From Haloterrigena gelatinilytica (GTDB lineage Archaea > Halobacteriota > Halobacteria > Halobacteriales > Natrialbaceae), in NCBI RefSeq assembly GCF_013342145.1, contig NZ_JABUQZ010000001.1, forward strand, positions 3,410,001 through 3,474,000: DNA of 64,000 nt, written 5' to 3'. Numbering within the stretch: the stretch's first letter is position 1; the number at the start of each line of letters is the position of its first letter. Below the pieces are notes generated by a model. It was not told the origin of the DNA, made no database searches, and saw nothing but the letters and a program-made list of their open reading frames with translations. Below, piece after piece: positions 1-9,200 of the stretch. The translations under genes and the position numbers were made by a program.

Positions 1-819
1 TACGACTTTCTCCTGCCGACGACGGTGAGCCTGGGGTTCGTCGTCCCCATCGCCTACCTGTTCTGGTGGATCGGCGGGATCGGCGGCGCGGACGCGAAGG
101 CCTTGCTCGTGTTGGCCCTGTTCTTCCCGGTGTACCCGGAGTACGCGGTCGGCTCGTGGACGTTCCCGGTGACGTCCATGCCCGTCGAGGCGTTCGCCTT
201 TACCGTCCTGGTCAACACCGTCTTCATCGGCCTCGCCGCCCCGATCTTCCTCGCCGTCTGCAACGCCGTCGCCGGCCGGTTCGCCGGCGTCATGTTCATC
301 GGCTGGCCAGTCTCGTGGGACGCGATCCCCGAAACCCACGGCCGCCTCCTCGAGACGCCCGACGGCCCCTCCCGGGGCGGGCTCGACCTCGACGCCCTCC
401 GGATGTACCTCCGCTGGCGCGGCCTGACGCTGGCCGACGTCCGCGAGGACCCCGACCGCTACCGCGATCCGGCGACCCTGCCCGTCGAGCCCAATCCCCC
501 GACCGACGGCGCCGTCACCGCCGCGGTTCGCGGCGACGGCGGCGCGACGCTCGAGGGCGAGAGCGAACTCGAGACCGATTCCACCACCGACGGGCTCGAG
601 GTATCGACCGACGACCCGTGGGGCGCCGACGCCTTCCTCGAGGACATCGAGGGCTCGGCCTACGGGACTCGGCCCGCCGAACTACGGGAGGGCCTCGAGG
701 TGCTCGCGACCGAGGAGACGGTCTGGATCTCGCCGGGCACGCCGTTTCTCGTCCCGACGTTCCTCGGCCTGCTGGTCGCGCTGGGCTACGGCAACCTGTT
801 CATCGGACCGCTGTTCTGA
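1..819 (+). CDS. A24 family prepilin/prearchaellin peptidase, C-terminal part (5' end outside window)
   Basis: The frame is open from base 1, so the N-terminus lies upstream; 272 residues are visible. The segment IGGIGGADAK (residues 24-33) matches the second catalytic-Asp region (GxGD-like, here GGAD) of the aspartic A24 membrane peptidases FlaK/PibD. These cleave class III signal peptides of pilins and archaellins at the cytoplasmic membrane. Hydrophobic segments flank the motif, followed by an acidic soluble insert of about 130 residues. The chain ends with VWISPGTPFLVPTF and a final membrane helix, as in haloarchaeal prepilin peptidases. The first catalytic Asp would lie in the missing part. 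No pilin gene is seen nearby. Confidence 0.8.
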   Translation, partial: YDFLLPTTVSLGFVVPIAYLFWWIGGIGGADAKALLVLALFFPVYPEYAVGSWTFPVTSMPVEAFAFTVLVNTVFIGLAAPIFLAVCNAVAGRFAGVMFIGWPVSWDAIPETHGRLLETPDGPSRGGLDLDALRMYLRWRGLTLADVREDPDRYRDPATLPVEPNPPTDGAVTAAVRGDGGATLEGESELETDSTTDGLEVSTDDPWGADAFLEDIEGSAYGTRPAELREGLEVLATEETVWISPGTPFLVPTFLGLLVALGYGNLFIGPLF

Positions 820-1164
820 GACGCGGACAGTCTCTCTCCGGCCCCGTTCCGATCAATCGACGTGCGGTGGCGCGCGCTGCACCGTGGTGGGCGAGCAGCG
901 AACGTGTTCCCTCGAGTCAACCGAGCATCGGTCGAGGTTCGCTTCAAAATCGAGTCCGAGCCGAAGCGCTCTGCGAATCGTGGCAGCTAGGGGGACCACA
1001 CCCTCCCCAGCCGATTCGTTCGCTCGCATACTCGCTTACTCATCCCTCGCGCAGTATCGTCGGTCGCCTCACTACCGTTCGGCCGACCGACAGCGCGCGC
1101 CGTCGCAGAGAAAATTACTGCCCCGAAGTGTCGGCCCGTCGCTGATACGTCACCAGTGATCGAC
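820..1164. other. Intergenic region, no gene seen
   Basis: Lies between the peptidase and a convergent small membrane-protein gene. Open frames here lack haloarchaeal codon bias and acidic composition. No tRNA-like fold, repeat or clear terminator was recognised. Confidence 0.5.
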
Positions 1165-1398
1165 TCACTGCGCGTACACGAACCGCTCGTACAGCGGCAC
1201 CAGCGCGGTCCAGAAGACGACGAAGACCGCGCCGACGCCGATGAGGGCGAGCCACGGATCCCCTCGACCCGTCGGGAGTCCGGTGGAGAACAGCGCGAGC
1301 GTCCCCAGGAACAGGAACAGACAGACGACCACGCTCCCTAACTCGAGGATCGTGGCGACGGGATGGGCCCGGAACTGGGCGGCGATATCGGCGAGCAT
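1165..1398 (-). CDS. Small two-helix membrane protein, unknown function
   Basis: 77 residues. It begins MLADIAAQFRAHPVATILEL, followed by a hydrophobic helix (VVVCLFLFLGTLALF), a short polar turn and a second helix (ALIGVGAVFVVFWTALVPLY). The ATG at 1398 is preferred over an upstream in-frame start because the intervening residues are Arg/Pro-rich and unlike a haloarchaeal N-terminus. The predicted topology is a hairpin in the cytoplasmic membrane. It is transcribed in the same direction as the HIT gene about 110 nt upstream. The family was not recognised. Confidence 0.65.
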   Translation of the reverse strand: MLADIAAQFRAHPVATILELGSVVVCLFLFLGTLALFSTGLPTGRGDPWLALIGVGAVFVVFWTALVPLYERFVYAQ

Positions 1399-1510
1399 AC
1401 GCGAGAGTGACGGGCGACGATCAAAAACGTCACGGCAATTCGGCGGCGGGATCGGTCGCTGCGCTCTCACCGCCGCGCTCACCGCGGATCTGCGAAGACG
1501 GGCCGCAGTC

Positions 1511-1930
1511 TCAGGCTCGAGACTCGATCGCGTCGGCGATCTCGTCGAGTCGGTCGTCGTCGATGTCTTCCTGGCCGCCGAACATGGCGTGGATCGGCCC
1601 GGCGCCGTCGTCGTCGAACCGCGGGACGATGTGACAGTGGACGTGGGGCACTTCTTGACCCGCTTCCTCGCCGTTGTTGAACGCGACCGTCGAGGCGTCG
1701 GCGTCGACGCTCTCCTCGACGGCGGGCACCAGCCGGTGGACCGTCGCGTAGAGGTCCTCGGCGACGTCGTCGGGGACGTCGTTCAGCCGCTCGTACTCGT
1801 CTTTCGGGATAACCAGCGTGTGCCCCGGCGCCAGCGGATTGGCGTCGAGGAAGGCGATCGTCGTCTCGTCTTCGTACACGACTCGAGCGGGGATCTCCCC
1901 CTCGACGATCTGGCTGAAGATCGTACTCAT
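1511..1930 (-). CDS. HIT family protein (histidine-triad nucleotide hydrolase)
   Basis: 139 residues. It starts MSTIFSQIVEGEIPARVVYE, typical of HINT-type proteins. Mid-protein it has FLDANPLAPGHTLVIPK, and the histidine triad VPHVHCHIVPRF (HxHxH) lies near the C-terminus. The family hydrolyses AMP-linked or related nucleotide conjugates in the cytoplasm; the physiological substrate in archaea is unclear. Length is normal for the family, and all triad histidines are present. The ATG at 1930 gives the family-typical N-terminus. Confidence 0.92.
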   Translation of the reverse strand: MSTIFSQIVEGEIPARVVYEDETTIAFLDANPLAPGHTLVIPKDEYERLNDVPDDVAEDLYATVHRLVPAVEESVDADASTVAFNNGEEAGQEVPHVHCHIVPRFDDDGAGPIHAMFGGQEDIDDDRLDEIADAIESRA

Positions 1931-2541
1931 ACGCGAGTGTGTGTCGGCCGGCTGTAAGAAGCTTACTCGCCGACCTCGCGGTCGGAATCGCCACCGATCG
2001 GCGACCGTCATCGACCGCGAACAGTGTGAACTGGCGTAAAGTCCGGCTAGCTGTGCTTACGTGTCGAGAATCGTGATGGACGATCGGGGCCGTTCAATAC
2101 CCCGCGCCGTCTCGGTGAGAGTGCCCAGCGGGGGCCTGTCGTATCGCGCCGATGGGGAACCTCGTGCGACATCGCACACCTGTACCGGACCGACACCGTC
2201 ACGCTGGTCACACCGGGTCGACCGCACGATCGTCGGCGGCCACCACGTCACGAACCCCGACACACCACCGCCGACGGTTTTCGGCGATGCTCCGAACCGA
2301 CGAGCCGCGACGCCGCGTTCGACCCAGCGGATTCAGCTGACAGTCCCGAATATCTCACAGTCGGTGTAGAACGTTCGTCCATAGTGAACAGTCGACCTAC
2401 GTAGCGGCGGCAAGCTGCAAGTATTAGTACGTTGTCCACCCTATTCGTGGGTATCATTCGCACGGCGACCGAACGGAACCGCTGTGTCGGCACGCAGACC
2501 GCGACGCTACCGCTCGAGACGGGTGCTCGGGTGACTTCGAG
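1931..2541. other. 611-nt intergenic region without recognisable gene
   Basis: Separates the divergent HIT gene from the transferase gene at 2542. Open frames inside are basic or Pro/Arg-rich and unlike the neighbouring proteins. An AT-richer stretch around 2420-2455 (containing caagtattagtacg) may hold the promoter of the downstream gene. No repeat or RNA gene was identified. Confidence 0.45.
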
Positions 2542-3528
2542 ATGGTAGCGGTACTGTACGCCATCGAGCGACCGTTCATGCGGAAGACGTTCGAGGCGAT
2601 CGACCGGCACGTGGACGTCGAATCGGCGTTCGTCCCGGTCAGAGCGGACGCGCGCGGCTGTAGCGACCGCATCGCGGAGATCGAGGTCCGGGATCCCGGC
2701 GCGGTCGACGAGAACGTGCGAGCGATCGATCCGGCCGTCGTCGTCTACAATCATCGGTTCGGGATCGAGCGGTTCTCCTTCTACGAGGAGTACCCGCTCG
2801 TTCACCTCCGACACGGCGCCTCGATCGGCCGCGGCGAGATTTCCGTGACGACCGGGACGATGCTCGAGCGCGTCGCCGCCGCCCTCGCGCCCGGCGAGCG
2901 GTGGGCCAGGGCCTATCGGGCCGCCGCGCCGCCCGACGTGACCGTGGCCGTCGTCGGCCTCCCGGAAGCCGACGCGCTGGTCGACGCGCCGCCGCCCCGC
3001 GAGCGCCGGGTGCTGTACGCGCCGACGAACTACATGGTCGGCCGCGGCGCGTACGCGAACACCGCCCGTTCGGTCGTGGAGTGCTTCGCCGGCACCGAGT
3101 ACGAACTGCTCTTTCGGCCCCATCCGACCGACAGACGCGAGGGGCCGGGGCTGGCCGTCACGCGCGAGTGCAGGGCTCGAATCGCCGAGCTACCGAACGT
3201 CGTCTTCGACGAGACCGCGACGCCGACCGAGAGCATGCGGCGGTCCGACGTCCTCGTCTCGGACTACTCGGGGTCGATCGCCGAGTGGCTCCACACCGGA
3301 CGGCCGCTCGTCCAGCTGACGGACATCGACGCGCCGGACCGCGCGGTTCCGGAGATCGGCGTCACGACGGACGCGATCGATCTCGCGCTCGTCGACGACC
3401 TCTACAACAACGGCGAGCCCGCACCCGTCGCCCGCCGTCGCGAGTCGTGGCTCGAGGACCTCGGAATTCCGATGGACGGCCGGGCCGGCGAACGCGCCGC
3501 CAGCGAGGTGTTGCGATGCGGGGCGTGA
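2542..3528 (+). CDS. CDP-glycerol glycerophosphotransferase (TagB/TagF)-like protein
   Basis: 328 residues. The sequence resembles the C-terminal transferase domain of teichoic-acid polymerases. An HG motif sits at LRHGAS (residues 89-94; the family uses an HG histidine as base). It is followed by VLYAPT (157-162), the RPHP motif (192-195) and SDVLVSDYSG (235-244), which bind the CDP-alcohol phosphates in the family. Such enzymes transfer an alcohol phosphate from a CDP-alcohol to a membrane-linked or sugar acceptor at the inner membrane face. The gene overlaps the next gene (nucleotidyltransferase) by 13 nt, implying translational coupling. The actual CDP-alcohol and acceptor are unknown in this archaeon. 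Classical wall teichoic acid is not known in haloarchaea, so a surface polymer or glycolipid decoration is inferred. Confidence 0.7.
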   Translation: MVAVLYAIERPFMRKTFEAIDRHVDVESAFVPVRADARGCSDRIAEIEVRDPGAVDENVRAIDPAVVVYNHRFGIERFSFYEEYPLVHLRHGASIGRGEISVTTGTMLERVAAALAPGERWARAYRAAAPPDVTVAVVGLPEADALVDAPPPRERRVLYAPTNYMVGRGAYANTARSVVECFAGTEYELLFRPHPTDRREGPGLAVTRECRARIAELPNVVFDETATPTESMRRSDVLVSDYSGSIAEWLHTGRPLVQLTDIDAPDRAVPEIGVTTDAIDLALVDDLYNNGEPAPVARRRESWLEDLGIPMDGRAGERAASEVLRCGA

Positions 3529-4196
3529 TCCTCGCCGCGGGACGGGGCCGGCGGATGCGACCGTACACCGACGACGTTCCGAAGGCCTTCCTCGAGTTCG
3601 ACGGCCGGACGCTGTACGATCGACAGCGCGACCTGCTCGAGCCGTACGCGGACGGAACGAGCGTCGTACTGGGATACCGTCACGAGACCGTTCTCGAGCG
3701 GTACGAGCCCGTCGATCCGATCGTCCTCGAGGGCTGGGACCGGTACGAGAACGCCGCGTCGCTGCTCCTCGCGCTCGAGCGGATCGACGACGATCTGCTG
3801 GTGATAAACGGCGACGTCCTCGTCGACGAACGGGAGGTCGGTCGGCTGGCGGGAGCGTTCGACGCCCTCGACGGCCGGCTCAACCTCGTCGGATGCATTC
3901 CGGGGCTCCAGAGCGCGGAGACGGCGATTCGGTGGGACGAGACGGGACGCGTCTCGGCGTACGGACTCATCGAGGGTCACCAGCACGCCGGCTTCGGCGT
4001 CGTGAGCCGCGAGCACCGAACGGCCGCGATGCGAATCCTGCGCGAACGGCTCCGGGACTGGTACCCCTGCGTCTACCCGCGGACGCCGACGCGGCCGCTG
4101 TTGATCCCGGCCGAGCGACACGTGGAGCTCAATCGACCGACCGACCTCGGCCGACTGCGAGCGTGGCTCGCCTCCGATCGGATCCGGTGTGCGTGA
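3516..4196 (+). CDS. LicC-like nucleotidyltransferase (probable cytidylyltransferase)
   Basis: 226 residues. The N-terminus MRGVILAAGRGRRMRPYT is the G-x-G-x-R nucleotide-binding signature of sugar/alcohol-phosphate nucleotidyltransferases, followed by VPKAFLEFDG. The segment YENAASLLLALE and the metal site VINGDVLVDE resemble phosphocholine and inositol-phosphate cytidylyltransferases more than sugar-nucleotide enzymes. The ATG at 3516 lies inside the end of the transferase gene. The shared context suggests it makes the CDP-activated alcohol used by that transferase. The choice of CTP and of substrate is inference; a sugar-1-phosphate substrate remains possible. Confidence 0.75.
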   Translation: MRGVILAAGRGRRMRPYTDDVPKAFLEFDGRTLYDRQRDLLEPYADGTSVVLGYRHETVLERYEPVDPIVLEGWDRYENAASLLLALERIDDDLLVINGDVLVDEREVGRLAGAFDALDGRLNLVGCIPGLQSAETAIRWDETGRVSAYGLIEGHQHAGFGVVSREHRTAAMRILRERLRDWYPCVYPRTPTRPLLIPAERHVELNRPTDLGRLRAWLASDRIRCA

Positions 4197-4378
4197 CCGG
4201 CATCGTCGCAGCCGATCGGTGACCGAACGCGGCGGGAGTCCGGAAGCGGCCTTGAGACGGTTCCGCGCCGCTACTCCGTGACCGCGCCGGTCAACGTTCG
4301 ATACATTCTGGACGATTGTACGGAACGGCGCAGTGGAACCAAAATGTTGATTGCCAGCGGGTGCCGGGACCCGGATAG

Positions 4379-5080
4379 ATGGAGATAATCGGCCATCGCG
4401 GCTGTGCGGATCAGTTTCCGGAGAACACCCTCCTCGCGCTCCGCGAAGCCGCTCGTCGGCTGCCGGCGGTCGAAGTCGACGTTCGGCGGTGCGGGTCGGG
4501 CGAACTGGTGGTATTTCACGACGAAACCCTCGAGCGCGTCACCGACGCGGACGGCCGCGTCGCGGAGACGCCGTGGACCGAACTCCGCGACCTGACCGTC
4601 CTCGAGTCGGGCGAATCGATTCCGCGCCTCGAGACGGTTCTGCGGACCGTCCCGGACGACGTCACCCTGCAACTCGAACTGAAAGAACGGGGGATCGCCT
4701 CGGAGACGTTGCAGTTGGCGATGACGGTCGGCGCCGACGTCCGCGTCACGTCGTTTCTCCCCGAGGCGCTGGCCGAGATCGAGACGAACTATCTGGACGT
4801 CCCGAACGGCTTGCTCTTCGGCGAGGAACCCGAGGAGAACCTCTCGCGCGCGGTCGAACTCGACTGTACGCACGTCTTCCCGCACTACGACCTCTGCGTC
4901 GAAACCGACGTCGTGTCCGCCGCCCGCGATCGCGGGTTCGACGTCATCGCGTGGAAGGCCGCACGGACGACCGACGACGTCCGCGCGCTACACGAGGCCG
5001 GCGTCGACGGCGTCACCGCGGATCGGTGGGACGTCGCGCCCGCTTCGCTCCGAGCGAGCGCCGAATCGCAGCGGACGTAG
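4379..5080 (+). CDS. Glycerophosphodiester phosphodiesterase
   Basis: 233 residues. It shows the GDPD family signature: IGHRGCADQFPENTL at residues 4-18 (HR and E catalytic/metal ligands), VEVDVR, VVFHDETLERVT with the second catalytic His, and the later LELKE metal ligand. The C-terminus has VIAWKA and GVDGVTADR, as in the TIM-barrel family. It hydrolyses glycerophosphodiesters to glycerol-3-phosphate plus alcohol. There is no signal peptide, so it is cytoplasmic. It follows the CDP-alcohol cassette by 182 nt in the same direction, which fits turnover of glycerophosphate-type polymers or archaeal phospholipid headgroups. Confidence 0.9.
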   Translation: MEIIGHRGCADQFPENTLLALREAARRLPAVEVDVRRCGSGELVVFHDETLERVTDADGRVAETPWTELRDLTVLESGESIPRLETVLRTVPDDVTLQLELKERGIASETLQLAMTVGADVRVTSFLPEALAEIETNYLDVPNGLLFGEEPEENLSRAVELDCTHVFPHYDLCVETDVVSAARDRGFDVIAWKAARTTDDVRALHEAGVDGVTADRWDVAPASLRASAESQRT

Positions 5081-5135
5081 CGGGGCGACGACCGTTCGGC
5101 GTCTCCGGTAGCGATGCGAGACCGCGGTCGGGTCG

Positions 5136-5795
5136 CTACTCGCTGCCCGGACCACACGACTCCTCGAGCGCCTCGCCGATCGCCGCGAGATATTCCTCGG
5201 GTTCGTATCCCAGCCGTCCGATCCAGACGTCTTGATACGAAGGGTGCAGGATCGGCAGGAGCGTCGTCTCGAGTCGCTCACAGTCCACCGGTTCGAGGAC
5301 CGTGTCGATGAAGCCCTCGAGGGTGCGGTCTTCGGCCGCGAGGACGCTCGCCGTCGCGTGTTTCCCGGTCGCGAGGACGACGTCGGGATCGACGGTCTCG
5401 ATCTCGGTCAGCAGGTGGCCGCGGCAGTTCGTCCGCTCCGCGGGCGTCGGTTCTCGGTTACTCGTGGGGTCTTCGGGATCGGCTGGAAAACACTTCACGG
5501 CGTTCGTGTAGTAGGCGTCGTCGCCGTAGCCGACCCGCTCGAGCATCCGGCGGATGCGCCGGCCGGAGTGACGGGAGGTGTAGGCCTTGCCGGTCCAGTT
5601 GCCGCCCCGCCAGCGCTCGGCGTCGGGGGTCCCGGGACCGGGGGCCTCCCCGATCACCAGCACGCTGGCGTCGAGCGGTCCCGTCCCCCACGAGATGCAC
5701 TCGCGGTGCTCGGCGAGCGCCGGACAGCGCTCGCAGTCGGGTTCGACGACGTTTCGGTCGGTCGGATAGGCCGGATCGGTGTCGGAGGGAGACAC
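5136..5795 (-). CDS. Uracil-DNA glycosylase family 4-like Fe-S protein
   Basis: 219 residues from the GTG at 5795. An upstream ATG at 5903 would overlap the divergent gene and adds an atypical N-terminus. CERC near the N-terminus, the Cys in NAVKCFP and the Cys in AERTNCRGHL give the four cysteines of the [4Fe-4S] cluster of family-4 enzymes. VLVIGEAPGPG is the family active-site motif and ILHPSYQ is the HPS motif near the C-terminus. The Cys-to-Cys spacing in the second half is about 21 residues, longer than the usual ~15 in family 4. It probably removes uracil or related lesions from DNA. The exact subfamily is uncertain. Confidence 0.8.
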   Translation of the reverse strand: MSPSDTDPAYPTDRNVVEPDCERCPALAEHRECISWGTGPLDASVLVIGEAPGPGTPDAERWRGGNWTGKAYTSRHSGRRIRRMLERVGYGDDAYYTNAVKCFPADPEDPTSNREPTPAERTNCRGHLLTEIETVDPDVVLATGKHATASVLAAEDRTLEGFIDTVLEPVDCERLETTLLPILHPSYQDVWIGRLGYEPEEYLAAIGEALEESCGPGSE

Positions 5796-5890
5796 GTCCG
5801 TCAGGTGGGCCGGCGCCGGGTTAGGTTGCTCGGATTCGCGTCCCGGTCGAGCAGACAGATTTACCTTCCCTCGGCGGTTCTCGATAGGTA

Positions 5891-6133
5891 ATGGGAACGG
5901 CAATTCCGGAACTCCTCGCAGAACTTCTCCCGATGGTGGCCTACACGATCGCCGCGGGCGTCCTGACAGTCATCGGCTTCGCCGCCGAGTACGCGAGCAT
6001 GCAACACATCGGCGCGGGCGAGACGACGGTCGCGTTCTGGCTCGCGGCGATCGGCTGCGTCATGCTCTACGCCGGCGTCTACGGCCTCGGCTACCAGAAG
6101 GTGCTCGCGCGAGCGTTCGGCATCGAGCAGTAG
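5891..6133 (+). CDS. Small two-helix membrane protein, unknown function
   Basis: 80 residues. Two hydrophobic segments are visible (LPMVAYTIAAGVLTVIGFAA and VAFWLAAIGCVMLYAGVYGL) joined by YASMQHIGAGETT. The C-terminus is YQKVLARAFGIEQ. A T-rich element (agatttacc, about 30 nt before the ATG) fits a leaderless promoter. It is divergent from the uracil-DNA glycosylase gene. No enzyme motif was found and the family was not recognised. Confidence 0.7.
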   Translation: MGTAIPELLAELLPMVAYTIAAGVLTVIGFAAEYASMQHIGAGETTVAFWLAAIGCVMLYAGVYGLGYQKVLARAFGIEQ

Positions 6134-6255
6134 CGTCACCGACGGTCGATTTTCGCGGCTACGCTTAGGGTGTCGTCAGCGTCCCGGCCGTCTCGAGTTC
6201 CGCGGCCGCCAGCGGGACCGATTCCCCTTTACTCTCGGAGTGAGATTGCTCCCGT

Positions 6256-9200
6256 ATGAGCAGATTCGGCGAGGTCGACGACCAGTACGATCCGCACGAA
6301 CTCGAGGGGCGGATCTTCGACTACTGGGACGACGTCGACGCCTACGAGCAGACGGTCGAGCACCGGTCGGACGGCGAGTCGTTCTTCTTCGTCGACGGGC
6401 CGCCGTACACGTCGGGGTCGGCGCACATGGGAACGACCTGGAACAAGTCGCTGAAGGACGTCTACCTGCGGTTCCTGCGGATGCAGGGGTACGACGTCAC
6501 CGACCGGCCGGGCTACGACATGCACGGCCTTCCCATCGAGACCCGCGTCGAGGAGCGACTCGGTTTCGAGAACAAGAAGGACATCGAGGAGTTCGGCGAG
6601 GAGAACTTCATCCAGGAGTGTAAGGACTACGCCGACGAGCAACTCGAGGGGCTCCAGGAGGACTTCCAGGACTTCGGCGTCTGGATGGACTGGGACGACC
6701 CCTACCGGACGGTCGAACCGGAGTACATGGAGGCCGCCTGGTGGGGCTTCTCGAAGGCCGCCGACCGCGGGTTAGTCGAGAAGGGCCACCGTTCGATCTC
6801 CCAGTGTCCGCGCTGCGAGACCGCGATCGCGAACAACGAGGTCGAGTACGAGGACGTCGAGGACCCCTCCGTCTACGTCAAGTTCGACCTCGCCGAGCGC
6901 GAGGGCAAGCTCGTCATCTGGACGACGACGCCGTGGACGATCCCGGCGAACACGTTCGTCGCCGTCGACGAGGCGGGCGACTACGTCGGCGTCCGGGCCG
7001 AGAAAGACGGCGAGGAGGAGCTGCTGTACGTCGCCGACGCGAAACACGAGGAGGTCCTCCGGGAGGGCCGCTACGACGACTACGAGGTCGTCGACGAACT
7101 GTCCGGCGAGGAGCTGATCGGCTGGTCCTACGAGCACCCGCTCGCCGAGGAGGTGCCCGACCACGTCGACGTCGACGGCGCGCTCGAGGTCTACGCCGCC
7201 GACTACGTCGACACCGACGGCGACGGCACCGGGCTGGTCCACTCCGCGCCCGGCCACGGTGAAGTGGACTTCGAGCGGGGCCGCGAGCTCGGCTTCCCGA
7301 TCTTCTGTCCGGTCGGCAGCGACGGCGTCTACACCGAGGAGGCCGGCACGTACGAGGGCCAGTTCGTCAAGGACGCCGACCCGGAGATCACGGACGACCT
7401 CGAGGACAACGGCGCGCTGCTCGCGTCGGGCACCGTCACCCACAGCTACGGCCACTGTTGGCGCTGTGATACGGGGATCCTCCAGATCGTCACCGACCAG
7501 TGGTTCATCACGATCACCGACGTCAAGGACGAACTGCTGGACAACATCGAGGACAGCGAGTGGCACCCCGAGTGGGCGCGGGACAACCGCTTCCGCGACT
7601 TCGTCGAGGAGGCGCCCGACTGGAACGTCTCGCGCCAGCGCTACTGGGGCATCCCGCTGCCGGTCTGGACGCCCGAGGACCGCGACGACGACGAGGACAT
7701 GATCGTCGTCGGCGACCGCGAGGAACTCGCCGAACGCGTCGATCAGGACGTCGATCCCGAGGACGTCGACCTCCACAAGGACACGGTCGACGACCTCACC
7801 ATCACTGAGGACGGGACCACCTACACCCGCGTCCCCGACGTCTTCGACGTCTGGCTCGACTCTTCGGTCGCCTCCTGGGGCACCCTGAACTACCCCGAGG
7901 ACGACAGCAAATTCGACGAGCTCTGGCCCGCCGACTTCATCCTCGAGGCCCACGACCAGACGCGGGGCTGGTTCTGGTCTCAGCTGGGGATGAGCACCGC
8001 CGCGCTCGGCGAGAGCCCGTACCAGGAGGTCCTGATGCACGGCCACGCGCTGATGCCCGACGGCCGCGCGATGAGCAAGTCCAAGGACATCCTGATCGAC
8101 CCCCACGAGGCCATCGACCGCCACGGCCGGGACGTCATGCGCATGTTCCTGCTGTCGAACAACCCGCAGGGCGAGGACATGCGCTTCGACTGGGACGGGA
8201 TGCAGACGATGGAGAACCACCTCCGGACGCTGTGGAACGTCTTCCGGTTCCCGCTGCCGTACATGCGCTTAGACGAGTTCGACCCGCAGGAGACCACGCT
8301 CGAGGATAGCGCGGAGCGAAGCTCCGCGGACAGTCGAGCGGCGGAGCCGCGAGACGACGTCGATTCGGACCTCGAGCTCATCGACGAGTGGGTGCTCGCC
8401 CGCCTCCAGTCCACGAAGGCCGAGATGACCGCGGCCTTCGAGGACCGCCGGCAGGACCGCGCGCTCGACGCGCTCATCGAGTTCGTCGTCGAGGACGTCT
8501 CGCGGTTCTACGTCCAGGCCGTCCGCGAGCGCATGTGGGCCGAGGAGGACAGCGGCTCGAAGCGGGCCGCCTACGCGACGATCTATCGGGTCCTCCGGGA
8601 GAGCGTCGCCCTGCTCGCGCCGTACGCGCCGTTCATCAGCGAGGAGATCTACGGGACGCTGACCGGCGACGACGGGTTCGACACCGTCCACATGGAAGAC
8701 TGGCCGGAGGTCGACGAGTACTGGCAGGACGAACAGCTCGAGGACGACGTCGCCATCCTCCGGGCGATCGAGGAGGCCGGCGCGAACGCCCGCCAGCAGG
8801 CCGGTCGGAAGCTCCGCTGGCCGGTTCCGCGGGTCGTCGTCGCCGCCGGCGACGAGCGCGTCGTCGAGGCCGTCGAACGCCACACCGACCTGCTCGAGGA
8901 CCGACTCAACGCCCGCGAGATCGAGCTCGTCTCCGCGGAGGACCGCTGGGAAGAACTCCAGTACAGCGCCGAGGCCGACATGAGCGAACTCGGCCCGGCT
9001 TTCGGCGACCGCGCCGGTCAGGTCATGAACGCGCTCAACGAGGCCCGCATCGACGAGCCGAGCCTCGAGGCGATCGAAGAGGCCGTTGCAGACGTGCTCG
9101 AAGAGGGCGAATCGATCACCGACGAGATGGTCTCGTTCGTCACCCAGACGCCCGACGGCATCGCCGGCACCGCCTTCGGGCTGAACGGCGACGACCGCGG

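Noticed and set aside
6772-8220. Long open frame on the minus strand inside ileS
   Set aside because: Mirror of the ileS codon pattern; Val/Asp/Leu-rich composition and no recognisable motif.
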